Source of the DNA: Trichomonas vaginalis G3
Lineage: Eukaryota; Parabasalia; Trichomonadida; Trichomonadidae
DNA: 64,000 nucleotides
Reading direction: 5' to 3'
Assembly (NCBI RefSeq): GCF_026262505.1
Contig: NC_067205.1
Location: 13,144,001-13,208,000, forward strand
Shown: one piece after another, positions 10,086 to 18,841 of the stretch
Position numbering within the stretch: the first letter of the stretch is position 1
Layout of the letters: the number at the start of each line of letters is the position of its first letter
Notes under the pieces: model-generated
What the model was told of the DNA's origin: nothing
The model's database searches: none
What the model saw: only the letters and a program-made list of their open reading frames with translations
Program-made: the position numbers and the translations under genes

Positions 10086-11239
10086 ATCAAATATCATTCG
10101 TTCTTCAATCAAACATGAAAGAGTCACTCAAAATGATTAAATTATTTAAAGAAGAAGGTAAAACAATAACAGCATGGGATGTACTACTAAATCAATTGTC
10201 TTCATTAACCGTTAAGGGTGTTTGCTTTAAATCTGATTCTCCAGATGTTTTCTCAACGTTTCAAGGTTATAAATACAACGTTCTCGAAAAAGTAGATTAC
10301 TCAAAAATTGAGATGTTTATGAATTTCATTAAAGAAGCCATTTGTGATAATAACGATGAAGTGTATAAATACCTACTCGGCTGGGTTGCATCAATGATTC
10401 AACATCCTGGAATCAAGAATGAAACAGCAATTATTTTGAAAGGACTTCAGGGAACAGGTAAAAACAGATTTACAGACATTATTTCTGAACTTCTCGCTGG
10501 TTATTCATGTAAAAACATTACCGAAATAGGTGAGCTAACGGGTAATTTCAACTCAGTAGTTGAAAATAAAATGTTTCTTGTACTTAATGAACTCAAGAAT
10601 GTAGGTGAAGATAGACTCGCAAACTTCAACGCTTTGAAATCAATTATAACGGATAATGAGATTAGAATTAATGAAAAGAATCAACCCAGAAGAACTGCTC
10701 AGAATGTTGCAAACTTCATTTTCGTAACTAACAACGTCTACCCTGTCAAAATTGAAGTTGGAGACAGAAGATACGTAGTTTTAAGGGTTAATGGTAAATT
10801 CAAGGGTCAATTTGATTACTTCAAGAATTTAATGGATTCATGCACAAAGGAATTTTATGATAACCTTTTAACATATTTTATGCAATATGACCTTTCATCA
10901 TTTAATGTACGAATCATACCGATGACTGAAGCCAAACAAGATTTAATTGAATTATCAACAAATCCTTTAGATGTATGGATAAAGACACATTATGATGAAT
11001 TGTGTGCAGGTATGACATGTAAAAATGCTCTATTCTGCAAACCATCAGACATGAAAGACAAGAATTTCCAAATGAGTATTAAGGATAAATGTGATAGGAA
11101 ACATAGAAGAATAGACGATAAACAAACATGGTGTTATGTTTTGAAAGAAGAAATGAAAGGATTATATAAACAGGTTGAACCAAACGATAATGAGGATTCA
11201 TTTACTGACGATGAAATACCTGTAAATGAAGCTTTATAA
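10082..11239 (+). CDS. SF3 / D5-like replicative helicase (385 aa)
   Basis: ATPase that would unwind the element during replication. The superfamily-3 set is clear: Walker A GLQGTGKN (121-128), Walker B MFLVLNEL (about 164-171), sensor motif C NFIFVTNN (211-218) and a following GDRRY arginine region. The stretch before Walker A (YKYLLGWVASMIQHPG) is the usual lead-in of virus D5/primase-helicase proteins. It overlaps the primase gene by four bases and is followed after 30 bp by the inverted 121-bp repeats. The frame looks whole. Confidence 0.82.
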   Translation: MNQISFVLQSNMKESLKMIKLFKEEGKTITAWDVLLNQLSSLTVKGVCFKSDSPDVFSTFQGYKYNVLEKVDYSKIEMFMNFIKEAICDNNDEVYKYLLGWVASMIQHPGIKNETAIILKGLQGTGKNRFTDIISELLAGYSCKNITEIGELTGNFNSVVENKMFLVLNELKNVGEDRLANFNALKSIITDNEIRINEKNQPRRTAQNVANFIFVTNNVYPVKIEVGDRRYVVLRVNGKFKGQFDYFKNLMDSCTKEFYDNLLTYFMQYDLSSFNVRIIPMTEAKQDLIELSTNPLDVWIKTHYDELCAGMTCKNALFCKPSDMKDKNFQMSIKDKCDRKHRRIDDKQTWCYVLKEEMKGLYKQVEPNDNEDSFTDDEIPVNEAL

Positions 11240-11269
11240 AGTATGATTTGAATTTATTTTTGCATTAAT

Positions 11270-11508
11270 CCTCCTGTGTTGTTGTCTAAATGTCATGTTG
11301 TCTCATTTTTTCAGAGAAGTTAGTTAACCTGGTAGCACATGGTAACATGGTAGCACCTTCAGTTCTTCAAAAATAATTCATAAATACCCTCCTCCTGTGT
11401 TGTTGTCTAAATGTCATGTTGTCTCATTTTTTCAGAGAAGTTAATTAACCTGGTAGCACATGGTAACATGGTAGCACCTTCAGTTCTTCAAAAATAATTA
11501 ATTATTGA
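11270..11508 (-). repeat. Two inverted copies of the 121-bp repeat
   Basis: Reverse-orientation copies of the 121-bp unit at 8545-8890, again with period 121, placed just after the helicase gene. The outer flank up to 11524 also mirrors the left flank. Confidence 0.9.
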
Positions 11509-11610
11509 ATAACCTAAAAACCATAAACGTAAACATTAACGTAAACATTTATTTCTGCAGTTCATCCGCTACTTCATTACCTAATTAATTACAGACATAA
11601 AATATATTTA

Positions 11611-11715
11611 GTTCATTCGGTAAGCCTAAACCCTTTGGGTCAAGTCTCAAGCACATTCAATGAACGCGGTAAGCCTGCAAAGTAGGCTCAAGTGTGTTTA
11701 TTGAACACGGTACCA
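11611..11715 (-). terminator. Direct repeats with hairpins at the fibre gene 3' end
   Basis: CGGTAAGCCT occurs twice 49 bp apart, and a third related copy (CGGTACC) lies at the end of the fibre gene. Each spacer can fold: ACCCTTTGGGT in the first and AGCCTGCAAAGTAGGCT in the second. A 3'-processing or termination role is inferred only from position. Confidence 0.35.
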
Positions 11716-12762
11716 TGCGAATACAGTCACAAATGGTGGCATGTAATCTTTACCCGAGCCTGTTGGATTTGTTGTGAAAGTGTGTGAATGATTTCCTGCG
11801 GTTCCACAGAAAATACCTGTGCTTGAATCTACTGGGTCAGTTGTGATATCATATCTATTCATTCCCCATCTATCCGAACCCGCTGCAAGATTTATATAAC
11901 CTCTTTTTGTTATTGAATGTGAATGATTACCTGTTGTGTTTGTAGTTCCTGTATGAGTGTGCGGTGGAAGGTTTGCTTCTTTAATTTTCTTCGAACCTCC
12001 TGTTTGCTTTGAATATCTAGCACAGTATAAGAATTTATCTACAATCTGCTTCCACGTACCAAAACCTAAAACTGTTTCTGGATTTGTTGAGTTCATTGAC
12101 GTATAAATAGAACCAACAGGATATAATGTTTGAAGAATTTCATTTTTCATGCTTGTAATCACATCATTTACTTCCGACTTCTTTGCATAATTTTCATCCA
12201 CATATGTTTTATCCGCCTTAAGGTCTAAACATCCTGAAACCCATTCTGTATCAGCTTTAACTTTAAAAGTCTCCGATGTCCACTCATGATACCATTCAAC
12301 CTTTTCTTTAATTTCATTATCTTTTTCATCAACATAAACCAAATTTGCCTTCTTATTTAACTCACTATCCACATATTCCTTATCCACCTTCTTCATTATG
12401 TCATTTAGGAAACCTTCTATGAATTCCTCATTTAAATTAAATCTTCCAATCTTCAAAACTTTAGGAAATGCATTTAATGCGTAATATCTCTGTTCTTCTG
12501 GTGGAATTGATGTTATATCATCCGTTATACCTTTAATTTTAGAATTCATAAATAAAATTTCTTTTATATTTGATATCACTGCACCGCCTTTGCAAACGAA
12601 TTCGAAATGTTCATTTTTCAATACTATCTCCAAATCTCCATATTTCAACCTTTGCGTTTGTTCTGCCGTCTTTGAATTATATGCATATATGGCGTATGTA
12701 ATGGTCTGAAGGACCTGGGTGTTTTGTGCCTTAAGTTGTTGTGGTTGCTGTTGTTTAATCAT
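11698..12762 (-). CDS. Fibre-like protein with phage Gp10-type tip (354 aa)
   Basis: Probably a particle surface fibre used for attachment. Residues of about 125-200 contain stalk repeats of the phage tail-fibre kind (KVDKEYVDSELNKKAN, LKADKTYVDENYAKKSEV). Residues 213-354 match the Gp10 C-terminal or tail-collar pattern: LYPVGSIYTSMN, FGTWKQIVDKFLYCA, LPPHTHTG, two NHSH blocks and the closing MPPFVTVFAWYRVQ. The HxH pairs at 268-270, 280-282 and 325-327 resemble metal-binding sites of phage fibres. The N-terminus carries QNTQVLQTI, shared with the 189-residue protein, perhaps a docking peptide. The frame looks whole. Confidence 0.78.
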   Translation of the reverse strand: MIKQQQPQQLKAQNTQVLQTITYAIYAYNSKTAEQTQRLKYGDLEIVLKNEHFEFVCKGGAVISNIKEILFMNSKIKGITDDITSIPPEEQRYYALNAFPKVLKIGRFNLNEEFIEGFLNDIMKKVDKEYVDSELNKKANLVYVDEKDNEIKEKVEWYHEWTSETFKVKADTEWVSGCLDLKADKTYVDENYAKKSEVNDVITSMKNEILQTLYPVGSIYTSMNSTNPETVLGFGTWKQIVDKFLYCARYSKQTGGSKKIKEANLPPHTHTGTTNTTGNHSHSITKRGYINLAAGSDRWGMNRYDITTDPVDSSTGIFCGTAGNHSHTFTTNPTGSGKDYMPPFVTVFAWYRVQ

Positions 12763-12778
12763 TTATTACGATTTAAAA

Positions 12779-13495
12779 ATAAATATTTAATCCGTTATCT
12801 CATCAGCTATTTTCTCTATTTGAAATTGCCATAATATTTCATTCATGAATTCTAAATCACAATCAAATAGGTCAGTTATTCTAAATTTAATATTGATAAA
12901 TCTTTTGAATGAAGAATAAATGAATTCCCGGATAATTGAAACGGATATGATAAAGAAATGTGTTTAAGTTGATGGATAAAATGTTTTGTATTGATGGGTA
13001 AGAGTTAGGGTCTAATGTTTGATGTGAAAATCTCATTGGGGTATTAACTTTATCACATTTGATTAAAATGAAATTGGAACCAGTGTCAGAATACAAAACA
13101 TCCCCAACATCTTTTTCAAAATTTAATATCCCCAACAATGAACGAAGATGAGGAGTACAAAATTTAATTTTCAGCGGGAATTTAATAAGGTTATTTATTT
13201 CATCAAGTTCAAAAAGTTTATCAGGTTTTGATTTAAACTTTTCTTCATACCATACGATAAATGATTCATTTAAATAACTTAAAATCATGTTAATATCCCA
13301 TTTCGTTATCACATTATTTATATACATATCATACGTTTTTTCATGGTCATCTTTAATAAATGATATATAATCTGAAGGGTCTAAAAGAATGGGATTAAAT
13401 TTACCACTCACAGAAACGAGAGTAACATTATAAATTCCGCTAACTGTTAAATTTAATTCACAGTTATTATTCGAAATAATATTGATAATTGACAT
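12779..13495 (-). pseudogene. Polinton small structural-type gene, probably broken
   Basis: Leftward coding signal starting at an ATG at 13495 (MSIINIISNNNCELNLTVSG), with beta-rich composition at the start and helical composition later. It is preceded by AATCGTAATAAAAATG, shared in inverted form with the rightward gene beginning 20 bp away. No family was recognised; the position among capsid-region genes suggests a minor virion protein. It appears to carry about one break. Confidence 0.45.
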
Positions 13496-13514
13496 TTTTA
13501 TTACGATTAAAAAT

Positions 13515-14105
13515 ATGGTAAAGCGTTATTTTCCAGTGATAAATAAAACTAGAATAAGATTACCTCAAGAATTCATAAATTCAACGAATAAGAAATTCAT
13601 TCATGTTATAAATTTTAGTGTTTTCAGAAAATATATTCTATGAAACTATTTATCCCCAATGAAGTAGATAAAGATATTAAATATTACTTTAAATCTCTTT
13701 AAAACATATGAATAACGAATCATAAAAAATTATCATTTTTCAAGTTTCAAATCAAAAAGGATGAAATCATGAAAAAAATTATGGATTATTACATTTTTAT
13801 CATTAATGGGATGCTAGATTAGAATTAAACAATGAAATTGGTTAACCAGAAAAGGAAGATTGGGGTATTATTATTGTCGTCTGGCGGTTTTAGACGACAA
13901 TGCGAATTTTCAAATATATCCCGATGGAAAAAAGATTGAAGTTAAAGATAAAGCTGATACTATAACAAAAACAATTACAATGACCGATCCGGATAGTGGG
14001 GAACAAAAAGAAATAAAACAAACGATAGAAACTGGTGAAAGGTCAATTATTATTGATTATGATTCAAAGGATTATTATTCAATAATGTTAATGCTTGAAT
14101 ATTAA
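13515..14105 (+). pseudogene. Polinton rightward gene remnant (penton-like position), broken
   Basis: Rightward coding signal opening MVKRYFPVINKTRIRLPQEF and closing SKDYYSIMLMLEY, the only sizeable rightward gene in this part of the element. The terminal part is beta-rich with alternating charged and hydrophobic residues. I do not recognise the family; a minor capsid (penton) protein is one possibility. The region is broken, with a few breaks. Confidence 0.4.
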
Positions 14106-14773
14106 ATAGTCTTAACAAAGAATTTTTCAAGTGATATTTTATATTCATCAACTATTTTATTATAAATATCATTATATGTTAAATGAAGTTCAGTTGTTGT
14201 TCCGTTCTTTGATATCTTAATTGTGCTAATATCCTTTATAGGATTTATTTTTGCAACTGTTCCGCAGCATGAAACCTCATCATCTATGAAAAATTGAATC
14301 TTAACGTCTGAATCTTGAACATCACAAAGAATGGCGATAATGTGAATTAATGATTCATAAGGTAAAATAATTAAACCGGATTGGTCAATTAAATTTATTA
14401 TTGAATCATAATTATTAATTATTATATCACGGTAAATTTTCATTAATTCTGAATTAATGTCTATTTTATATGGGTTCTCGATGTTTGATGAAAGAGGTGG
14501 GGGGTATGTTGGATAAGTGTGAATTTCAACGGGTTCTTTACCAGGTTCAGATAAAATGATTGGGTCTCCATTCTCATGGTTTTCTTCATTCTCCTCATTC
14601 TTCGGTAAGTCACGAGTTAATAAATTTGGTTGAGTTGCTGACCTTGTTAATTCGGGGCTAACATTAACTTTAACATTTTGAATAATTCGTGATTTATCAT
14701 CATTTACGTTATAACCAACCGTAATCTCTGCTTTTGCGTTAGTGTTCTTTTGACTAGTGAAACGTCTTCTCAT
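14102..14773 (-). CDS. Polinton hypothetical protein (223 aa)
   Basis: Starts MRRRFTSQKNTNAKAEIT after TTTTTTTATTCGATTATAAATG. It has a polar, Pro/Glu/Asn-rich middle (residues of about 55-100, including TYPTYPPPL) and a more ordered C-terminal half. No family recognised. Its 3' end overlaps the end of the rightward remnant by four bases. Position between fibre and ATPase genes suggests a virion component. Confidence 0.5.
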   Translation of the reverse strand: MRRRFTSQKNTNAKAEITVGYNVNDDKSRIIQNVKVNVSPELTRSATQPNLLTRDLPKNEENEENHENGDPIILSEPGKEPVEIHTYPTYPPPLSSNIENPYKIDINSELMKIYRDIIINNYDSIINLIDQSGLIILPYESLIHIIAILCDVQDSDVKIQFFIDDEVSCCGTVAKINPIKDISTIKISKNGTTTELHLTYNDIYNKIVDEYKISLEKFFVKTI

Positions 14774-14831
14774 TTATAATCGAATAAAAAAATATATTTA
14801 AACTTTTATTTTGCTGGAACTTTTGAATCTA

Positions 14832-15704
14832 TTATTTCCTGTATTTGTTCATGAAGTTGATTTTTAGCATTTTCATCGAAATTAATAGACTTAATATATT
14901 CATTAATTGCATTCTTATAATCATTGATTTCTCAAATTTTCTTTTATCTGATTCCTTAACTAAATCATAAGTTAAACCTCGTTGCTGATATAATGGTTTC
15001 TTAATTAAATCTTTGAATGCTTGAGATAAAGCACCTGATGCAATTCTTGCTACTATAATTGGTTGGAATTGCTGTTTAAGTTCATCTTTAACATTTGCGA
15101 AAACTGGATCGAATAAAGCAACTTTAAAGAATTTCTTAGCTGAAATTTCAGGTCTAATATTTGCATATTGACCATCAAACTGGTTAGAATATCGTGGTAA
15201 TCCATCCGGTCCCTCTTCAATAGCATTTAATTCTTCATTGAAATAAGAATATGGATTATGACGGTATGAATTAATTGGACCATTTTCACCTTCTCCAATG
15301 TATTGTTTAACAGCTTTTCCATTTTCATCAAATTGTATAGGATAACGTTCATTATATACTTTACGTTTAGGATAATCAGACATAGTTAATTTATAACCAT
15401 TTATGACTTTAATATTACCTTGACCATCAGTAACGAAAACTTCATTTATACCATCAGGTTTTCCATTTGGACCCGTAATGTCTGCTTCGTGTGCTTCCCA
15501 ATTTGGACCATGACGTTTGGCATATGCTTGAGCTTCTGGTAATGTTAAAACGTTTCTCATTTGTTTAACATCTTTTTGAAGACCAGCAACAATATGAACT
15601 AATTCTTTCATTCCATCAGGAACTTTCATAGTTCTATTATATGTACCCTTTTTGTTTGTCCCATGTTTTAATGGAACCTGTAGAAGATTTGCTATTTCTG
15701 TCAT
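14832..15704 (-). CDS. Polinton virion-type protein (290 aa)
   Basis: Contains a segment (residues of about 55-120) with [20 protein letters not shown], then [20 protein letters not shown] and [16 protein letters not shown]. It looks like the 'Asp-Gly-x-x-Glu-hydrophobic ... hydrophobic-Asn-Gly-Tyr ... Ser-Asp-Tyr-Pro' pattern seen in several large-virus and Polinton-like structural proteins. I cannot name the family with certainty. It lies directly downstream of the packaging ATPase and is read with it. It may carry one break towards its end. Confidence 0.5.
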   Translation of the reverse strand: MTEIANLLQVPLKHGTNKKGTYNRTMKVPDGMKELVHIVAGLQKDVKQMRNVLTLPEAQAYAKRHGPNWEAHEADITGPNGKPDGINEVFVTDGQGNIKVINGYKLTMSDYPKRKVYNERYPIQFDENGKAVKQYIGEGENGPINSYRHNPYSYFNEELNAIEEGPDGLPRYSNQFDGQYANIRPEISAKKFFKVALFDPVFANVKDELKQQFQPIIVARIASGALSQAFKDLIKKPLYQQRGLTYDLVKESDKRKFEKSMIIRMQLMNILSLLISMKMLKINFMNKYRK

Positions 15705-15744
15705 GTTTAATTATAAATAAAAAATAAAAATTAATTATAAAAAG

Positions 15745-16572
15745 TTAATCAAATTTAACACTTCCTTTATTTAAATCAACTATTATTTTTCCATGTTCAC
15801 CTAATTGCTGATATTGTGTGTAAAGTTCATTAATGCTCATTGGTAAATTCACTTGATAAAGCATAACGTTCAACTGTTGACGACTAAACCCACTGAAAAT
15901 GAAAAGTGTTGATAGATTTGATTTAATGTTTGTGCTTAATGCTTTGAAGTATTGAACAGCCATAAAGAATGAACACTGAATGTGTCGACATTGAGTTAAT
16001 AACTGATTAAAATATGATTTATCATTTGTTATTAGTTTTGATTTCACCGCATCATCTAGAAAAATGAGTGAATGCAAAAATTCTCTATCAAAATTTGAAA
16101 TAGAAAGTGTTTCAAATAATTCATCCCGTTGTTTATCAATAATTTTATCCTCTAATCCTTGCTTCTTGATTGTATTATATAATTCTTTATACATTAAAAA
16201 GTTTTTTAAATAATCTTCTGCTTCTTCTTGTGATAAATAAATAATTGGAATTTTGATTAAATGCTTTAAAGATTCAAATGTATCATCTGAAGGTGAACCT
16301 GAACGGTTGATATAAATTAACACATGTGAATAGGGGGAAGTGTTAGCAATAATGATAATTTGTTTTAATATCGTTAATGTTTTACCTTTATTCTGTTTAC
16401 CAATTGCTGCAGTGATTGAATTTAAGTAACATTCAGAATATGGAATTTTCATTAATTTTTCCTTAGATAGAGCATTTCTATTATCACTCAATGCTTCATT
16501 AATCATATCATCTACGTATGTATTATATACTCCTGCTAATTCTTCATAAGGGGTGGATGAATTTAAATCCAT
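15745..16572 (-). CDS. ATP: Polinton genome-packaging ATPase (275 aa)
   Basis: FtsK/HerA-type (A32-like) ATPase that would drive element DNA into capsids. Walker A is GKQNKGKT (residues 58-65). Walker B is SLIFLDDA (about 168-175). The region NQLLTQCRHIQCSFFMAVQ (189-207) matches the sensor/arginine stretch of A32-type proteins. Length is normal for the family and the frame looks whole. The start follows TTTATTTTTGATTAAATG. Neighbours are the capsid gene upstream and a virion-type protein downstream, the usual morphogenesis block. Confidence 0.85.
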   Translation of the reverse strand: MDLNSSTPYEELAGVYNTYVDDMINEALSDNRNALSKEKLMKIPYSECYLNSITAAIGKQNKGKTLTILKQIIIIANTSPYSHVLIYINRSGSPSDDTFESLKHLIKIPIIYLSQEEAEDYLKNFLMYKELYNTIKKQGLEDKIIDKQRDELFETLSISNFDREFLHSLIFLDDAVKSKLITNDKSYFNQLLTQCRHIQCSFFMAVQYFKALSTNIKSNLSTLFIFSGFSRQQLNVMLYQVNLPMSINELYTQYQQLGEHGKIIVDLNKGSVKFD

Positions 16573-16596
16573 TTAATCAAAAATAAATTTATAATT

Positions 16597-18241
16597 TTAA
16601 ACATTTCTATTCATCAATATTTCATCATATGAACTTCTATACTGTGGTGGTGTACCTGTTGGATGATATTTCAAACCTTCGTCCGGTGTCCATGTCCAAT
16701 ACGTAGTCCTAGTAAACCAAACCTGAGGAGGATTTGTCACCTTTGAACAGTAAGTGTCATTTTCACCCTGAATGATTGGATAAGCTTTCACTTGTACTGT
16801 AACTTGTGAATTGAAAGTTTCTAATCCATCAAAGAATATACCCGCTCCATCACGTTGAACTGGAATAGTGCATAAGAATGAAGTTTGGTCTTTCCATGTT
16901 CTAGCTAATGGTGTGCCATTATCATCATCATCATCATGGTCTAGTTAATGAGTCCTCGTATTCTTCCGTGCATTCATTCACTCCATCTAAATCAGAAGCT
17001 TGAAGCATACGTGTAAAGAATATGTCGCCCACTGTGGTCATCGCTTGATCGGGGAAGTTTCTGGAATCTATAGTGACCTGAAGACCTCGAAGCATTGGAT
17101 TTTAAAACCGTTCTTTGCATTGCATTCTTCGGAAATGTTAACACAACATCTGTAACATTGATAGAAGAGCGTATGAGAATCTGAACTGATACCTTCAGGA
17201 GTGATGCAACCTCCATTTAGTGAACGAACGTCAATATGTTGAGCTGGAATCATGAATGGATCTTCCTTACTGAATAAATGTGGTATTGCTTTAACTGATT
17301 CTTCAATTAAACCGTATCCTGGTGTAATGCATTTATCCTCTAAAAACTTCCATCTTTGTGCATGAAAATAATAACGTCATCAACTGTTGCGTCAGCAGAT
17401 GTAGCGGCTAAGCTTGTAATTAATTTTGGCAGGAAGTCCGATTTGGTTGGAATTTGCGCATCATATTTATAAACATGATTCATAATCTTTTCATAATTTT
17501 CATCAGTTAATCTTTTCATAAACGTAATTTTGTAAATCAGCAACTCTTAACGGTCAACCTGACAAAATACTAAAGTATCCTGAAAACATAATATTTAAGA
17601 ATGATATCACCAAATGATTTAGGATAATCATCGAACGCCTGAAATGCTAACAAATCATTTACCGGAATAATCATATCAAAAGTGACATCAACTTCTTCAT
17701 TTGCTTTTGAAAACTTCTGAAGGGTCAATATATTTTCCACATACTGAGTTATCATATTTTTGAACATTATTATATAACGAATGAACAAACTTTTTAACTT
17801 TCCTTTCTGATTTTGGTTTATATGTTGCAAATGCGAAAGATTCACGGGCGCAATCCATCTGAAGATAACCGGCATCACCTCTTTCGGTTTCTACTTCTAA
17901 TTGTTTAAAGCTTTGATTTGATGATTTGTAACCAACGAATATAACGCATGCATTTAAAAGCGGCATCAATGTGAAAGCTTTATTTGAAACTAGAGTTGCT
18001 TTAACTTGCGTTTAATATATGTGTCACCTAATTGATTCACATCATGAGCCGGATTTGTAATTCTTAAATGAGTTTGTTTATCATCAAAATATGGAGCATC
18101 AGAGTCATAGCATGAACTTTCAAGTTCTCTATAATATCTTCTACCGTCATTCTTTGCGAATATTTCATTTATCTTTTCGAATGAATGAAACACATTTCCA
18201 TTAATCGGTTTAGTGTTTGGCACCAAATAGTTAGTCGTCAT
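16597..18241 (-). pseudogene. MCP: Polinton major capsid protein, broken
   Basis: Leftward region of about 1.6 kb. It opens with MTTNYLVPNTKPINGNVFHS, an ATG preceded by TTTTTTATTTATTAATAAATG. Its coding signal (for example SSCYDSDAPYFDD, TNPAHDVNQLGDTYIK and near the end QVWFTRTTYWTW) fits the double-jelly-roll capsid protein of trichomonad Polintons. It precedes the packaging ATPase as expected. It is clearly broken, with roughly half a dozen breaks, although the DNA between pieces still looks like coding sequence. The decay is therefore recent or partly a consensus artefact. Confidence 0.7.
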
Positions 18242-18310
18242 TTATTAATAAATAAAAAATCAAAATTAAAAGATGAAAATGAATTTTTAATTTTAATGAA
18301 ATAATCAACT

Positions 18311-18526
18311 ATGGCTGTGGGTATATTTAAGAAACTGTGGGATAGAGTAAAAAGAGGAGCGCATAAAGTTTGGGAAACAATGAAGAAAGGAGCAAATTGG
18401 ATATTTAAGAATAAAGAAGCAATTAGTGACGTTGCTGAATCAATAACACCAAAAGCTGCCCCAATAAGAGAAATATTAAATAAAGGAGAAAAAGTTTATC
18501 AAAGACTTCAACCGATACTAAGATAA
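18311..18526 (+). CDS. Small amphipathic pVI-like protein, rightward (71 aa)
   Basis: MAVGIFKKLWDRVKRGAHKV opens a basic amphipathic helix, followed by a second (WETMKKGANWIFKNK). Shares the GxFKKLWDxxKxxA opening with the convergent 78-residue protein, so the two are paralogues. Adenovirus protein VI and related Polinton proteins use such helices to disrupt membranes and line capsids; this role is inferred from composition only. Confidence 0.55.
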   Translation: MAVGIFKKLWDRVKRGAHKVWETMKKGANWIFKNKEAISDVAESITPKAAPIREILNKGEKVYQRLQPILR

Positions 18527-18544
18527 AAATAATTTATTTTTCCA

Positions 18545-18781
18545 CTATCTACCTCCTATTTTATTAAGTATTCCTTCAGCTATTCCACCAATTGCGTTAC
18601 CTGCTTGTGCTCCCATCGCCGGATTACCTGCTTTAGTACCTAATACTCCACCTATGATAGTTCCTGCCGTTTTCGCTACTGGTGCCAAAAAGTTTGCTAC
18701 AGGTTTAATAATATTTTTATGAACCCAACCCGCAGCTTTCTTAATTCCATCCCATAATTTTTTAAAGAATCCTGCCGCCAT
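18545..18781 (-). CDS. Small amphipathic pVI-like protein, leftward (78 aa)
   Basis: Opens MAAGFFKKLWDGIKKAAGWV, a near match to the opening of the 71-residue neighbour. It continues into a Gly/Ala-rich hydrophobic segment (IIGGVLGTKAGNPAMGAQAG) typical of membrane-active virion proteins. Convergent with the 71-residue gene, 18 bp apart. The frame looks whole. Assignment as a pVI/minor-capsid type protein is inference. Confidence 0.6.
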   Translation of the reverse strand: MAAGFFKKLWDGIKKAAGWVHKNIIKPVANFLAPVAKTAGTIIGGVLGTKAGNPAMGAQAGNAIGGIAEGILNKIGGR

Positions 18782-18841
18782 TTCTGATTTAATATTAATT
18801 AAAAAATATATTTCATCACTTATATTCTTATTTTTATTTAA

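Larger units (their letters stand above)
8522..11524. other. 3.0 kb primase-helicase cassette bounded by inverted repeats
   Basis: Both ends start ATGGTTTT(C/T)AGGT and continue as inverted copies through ATTCAATAATTAATTATTTTTG into arrays of a 121-bp unit: three copies on the left, two inverted on the right. Inside are only the primase and helicase genes. I see no target duplication and no transposase, so this is a structural unit of unknown origin. It may be a replication module acquired by the Polinton. Confidence 0.7.
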
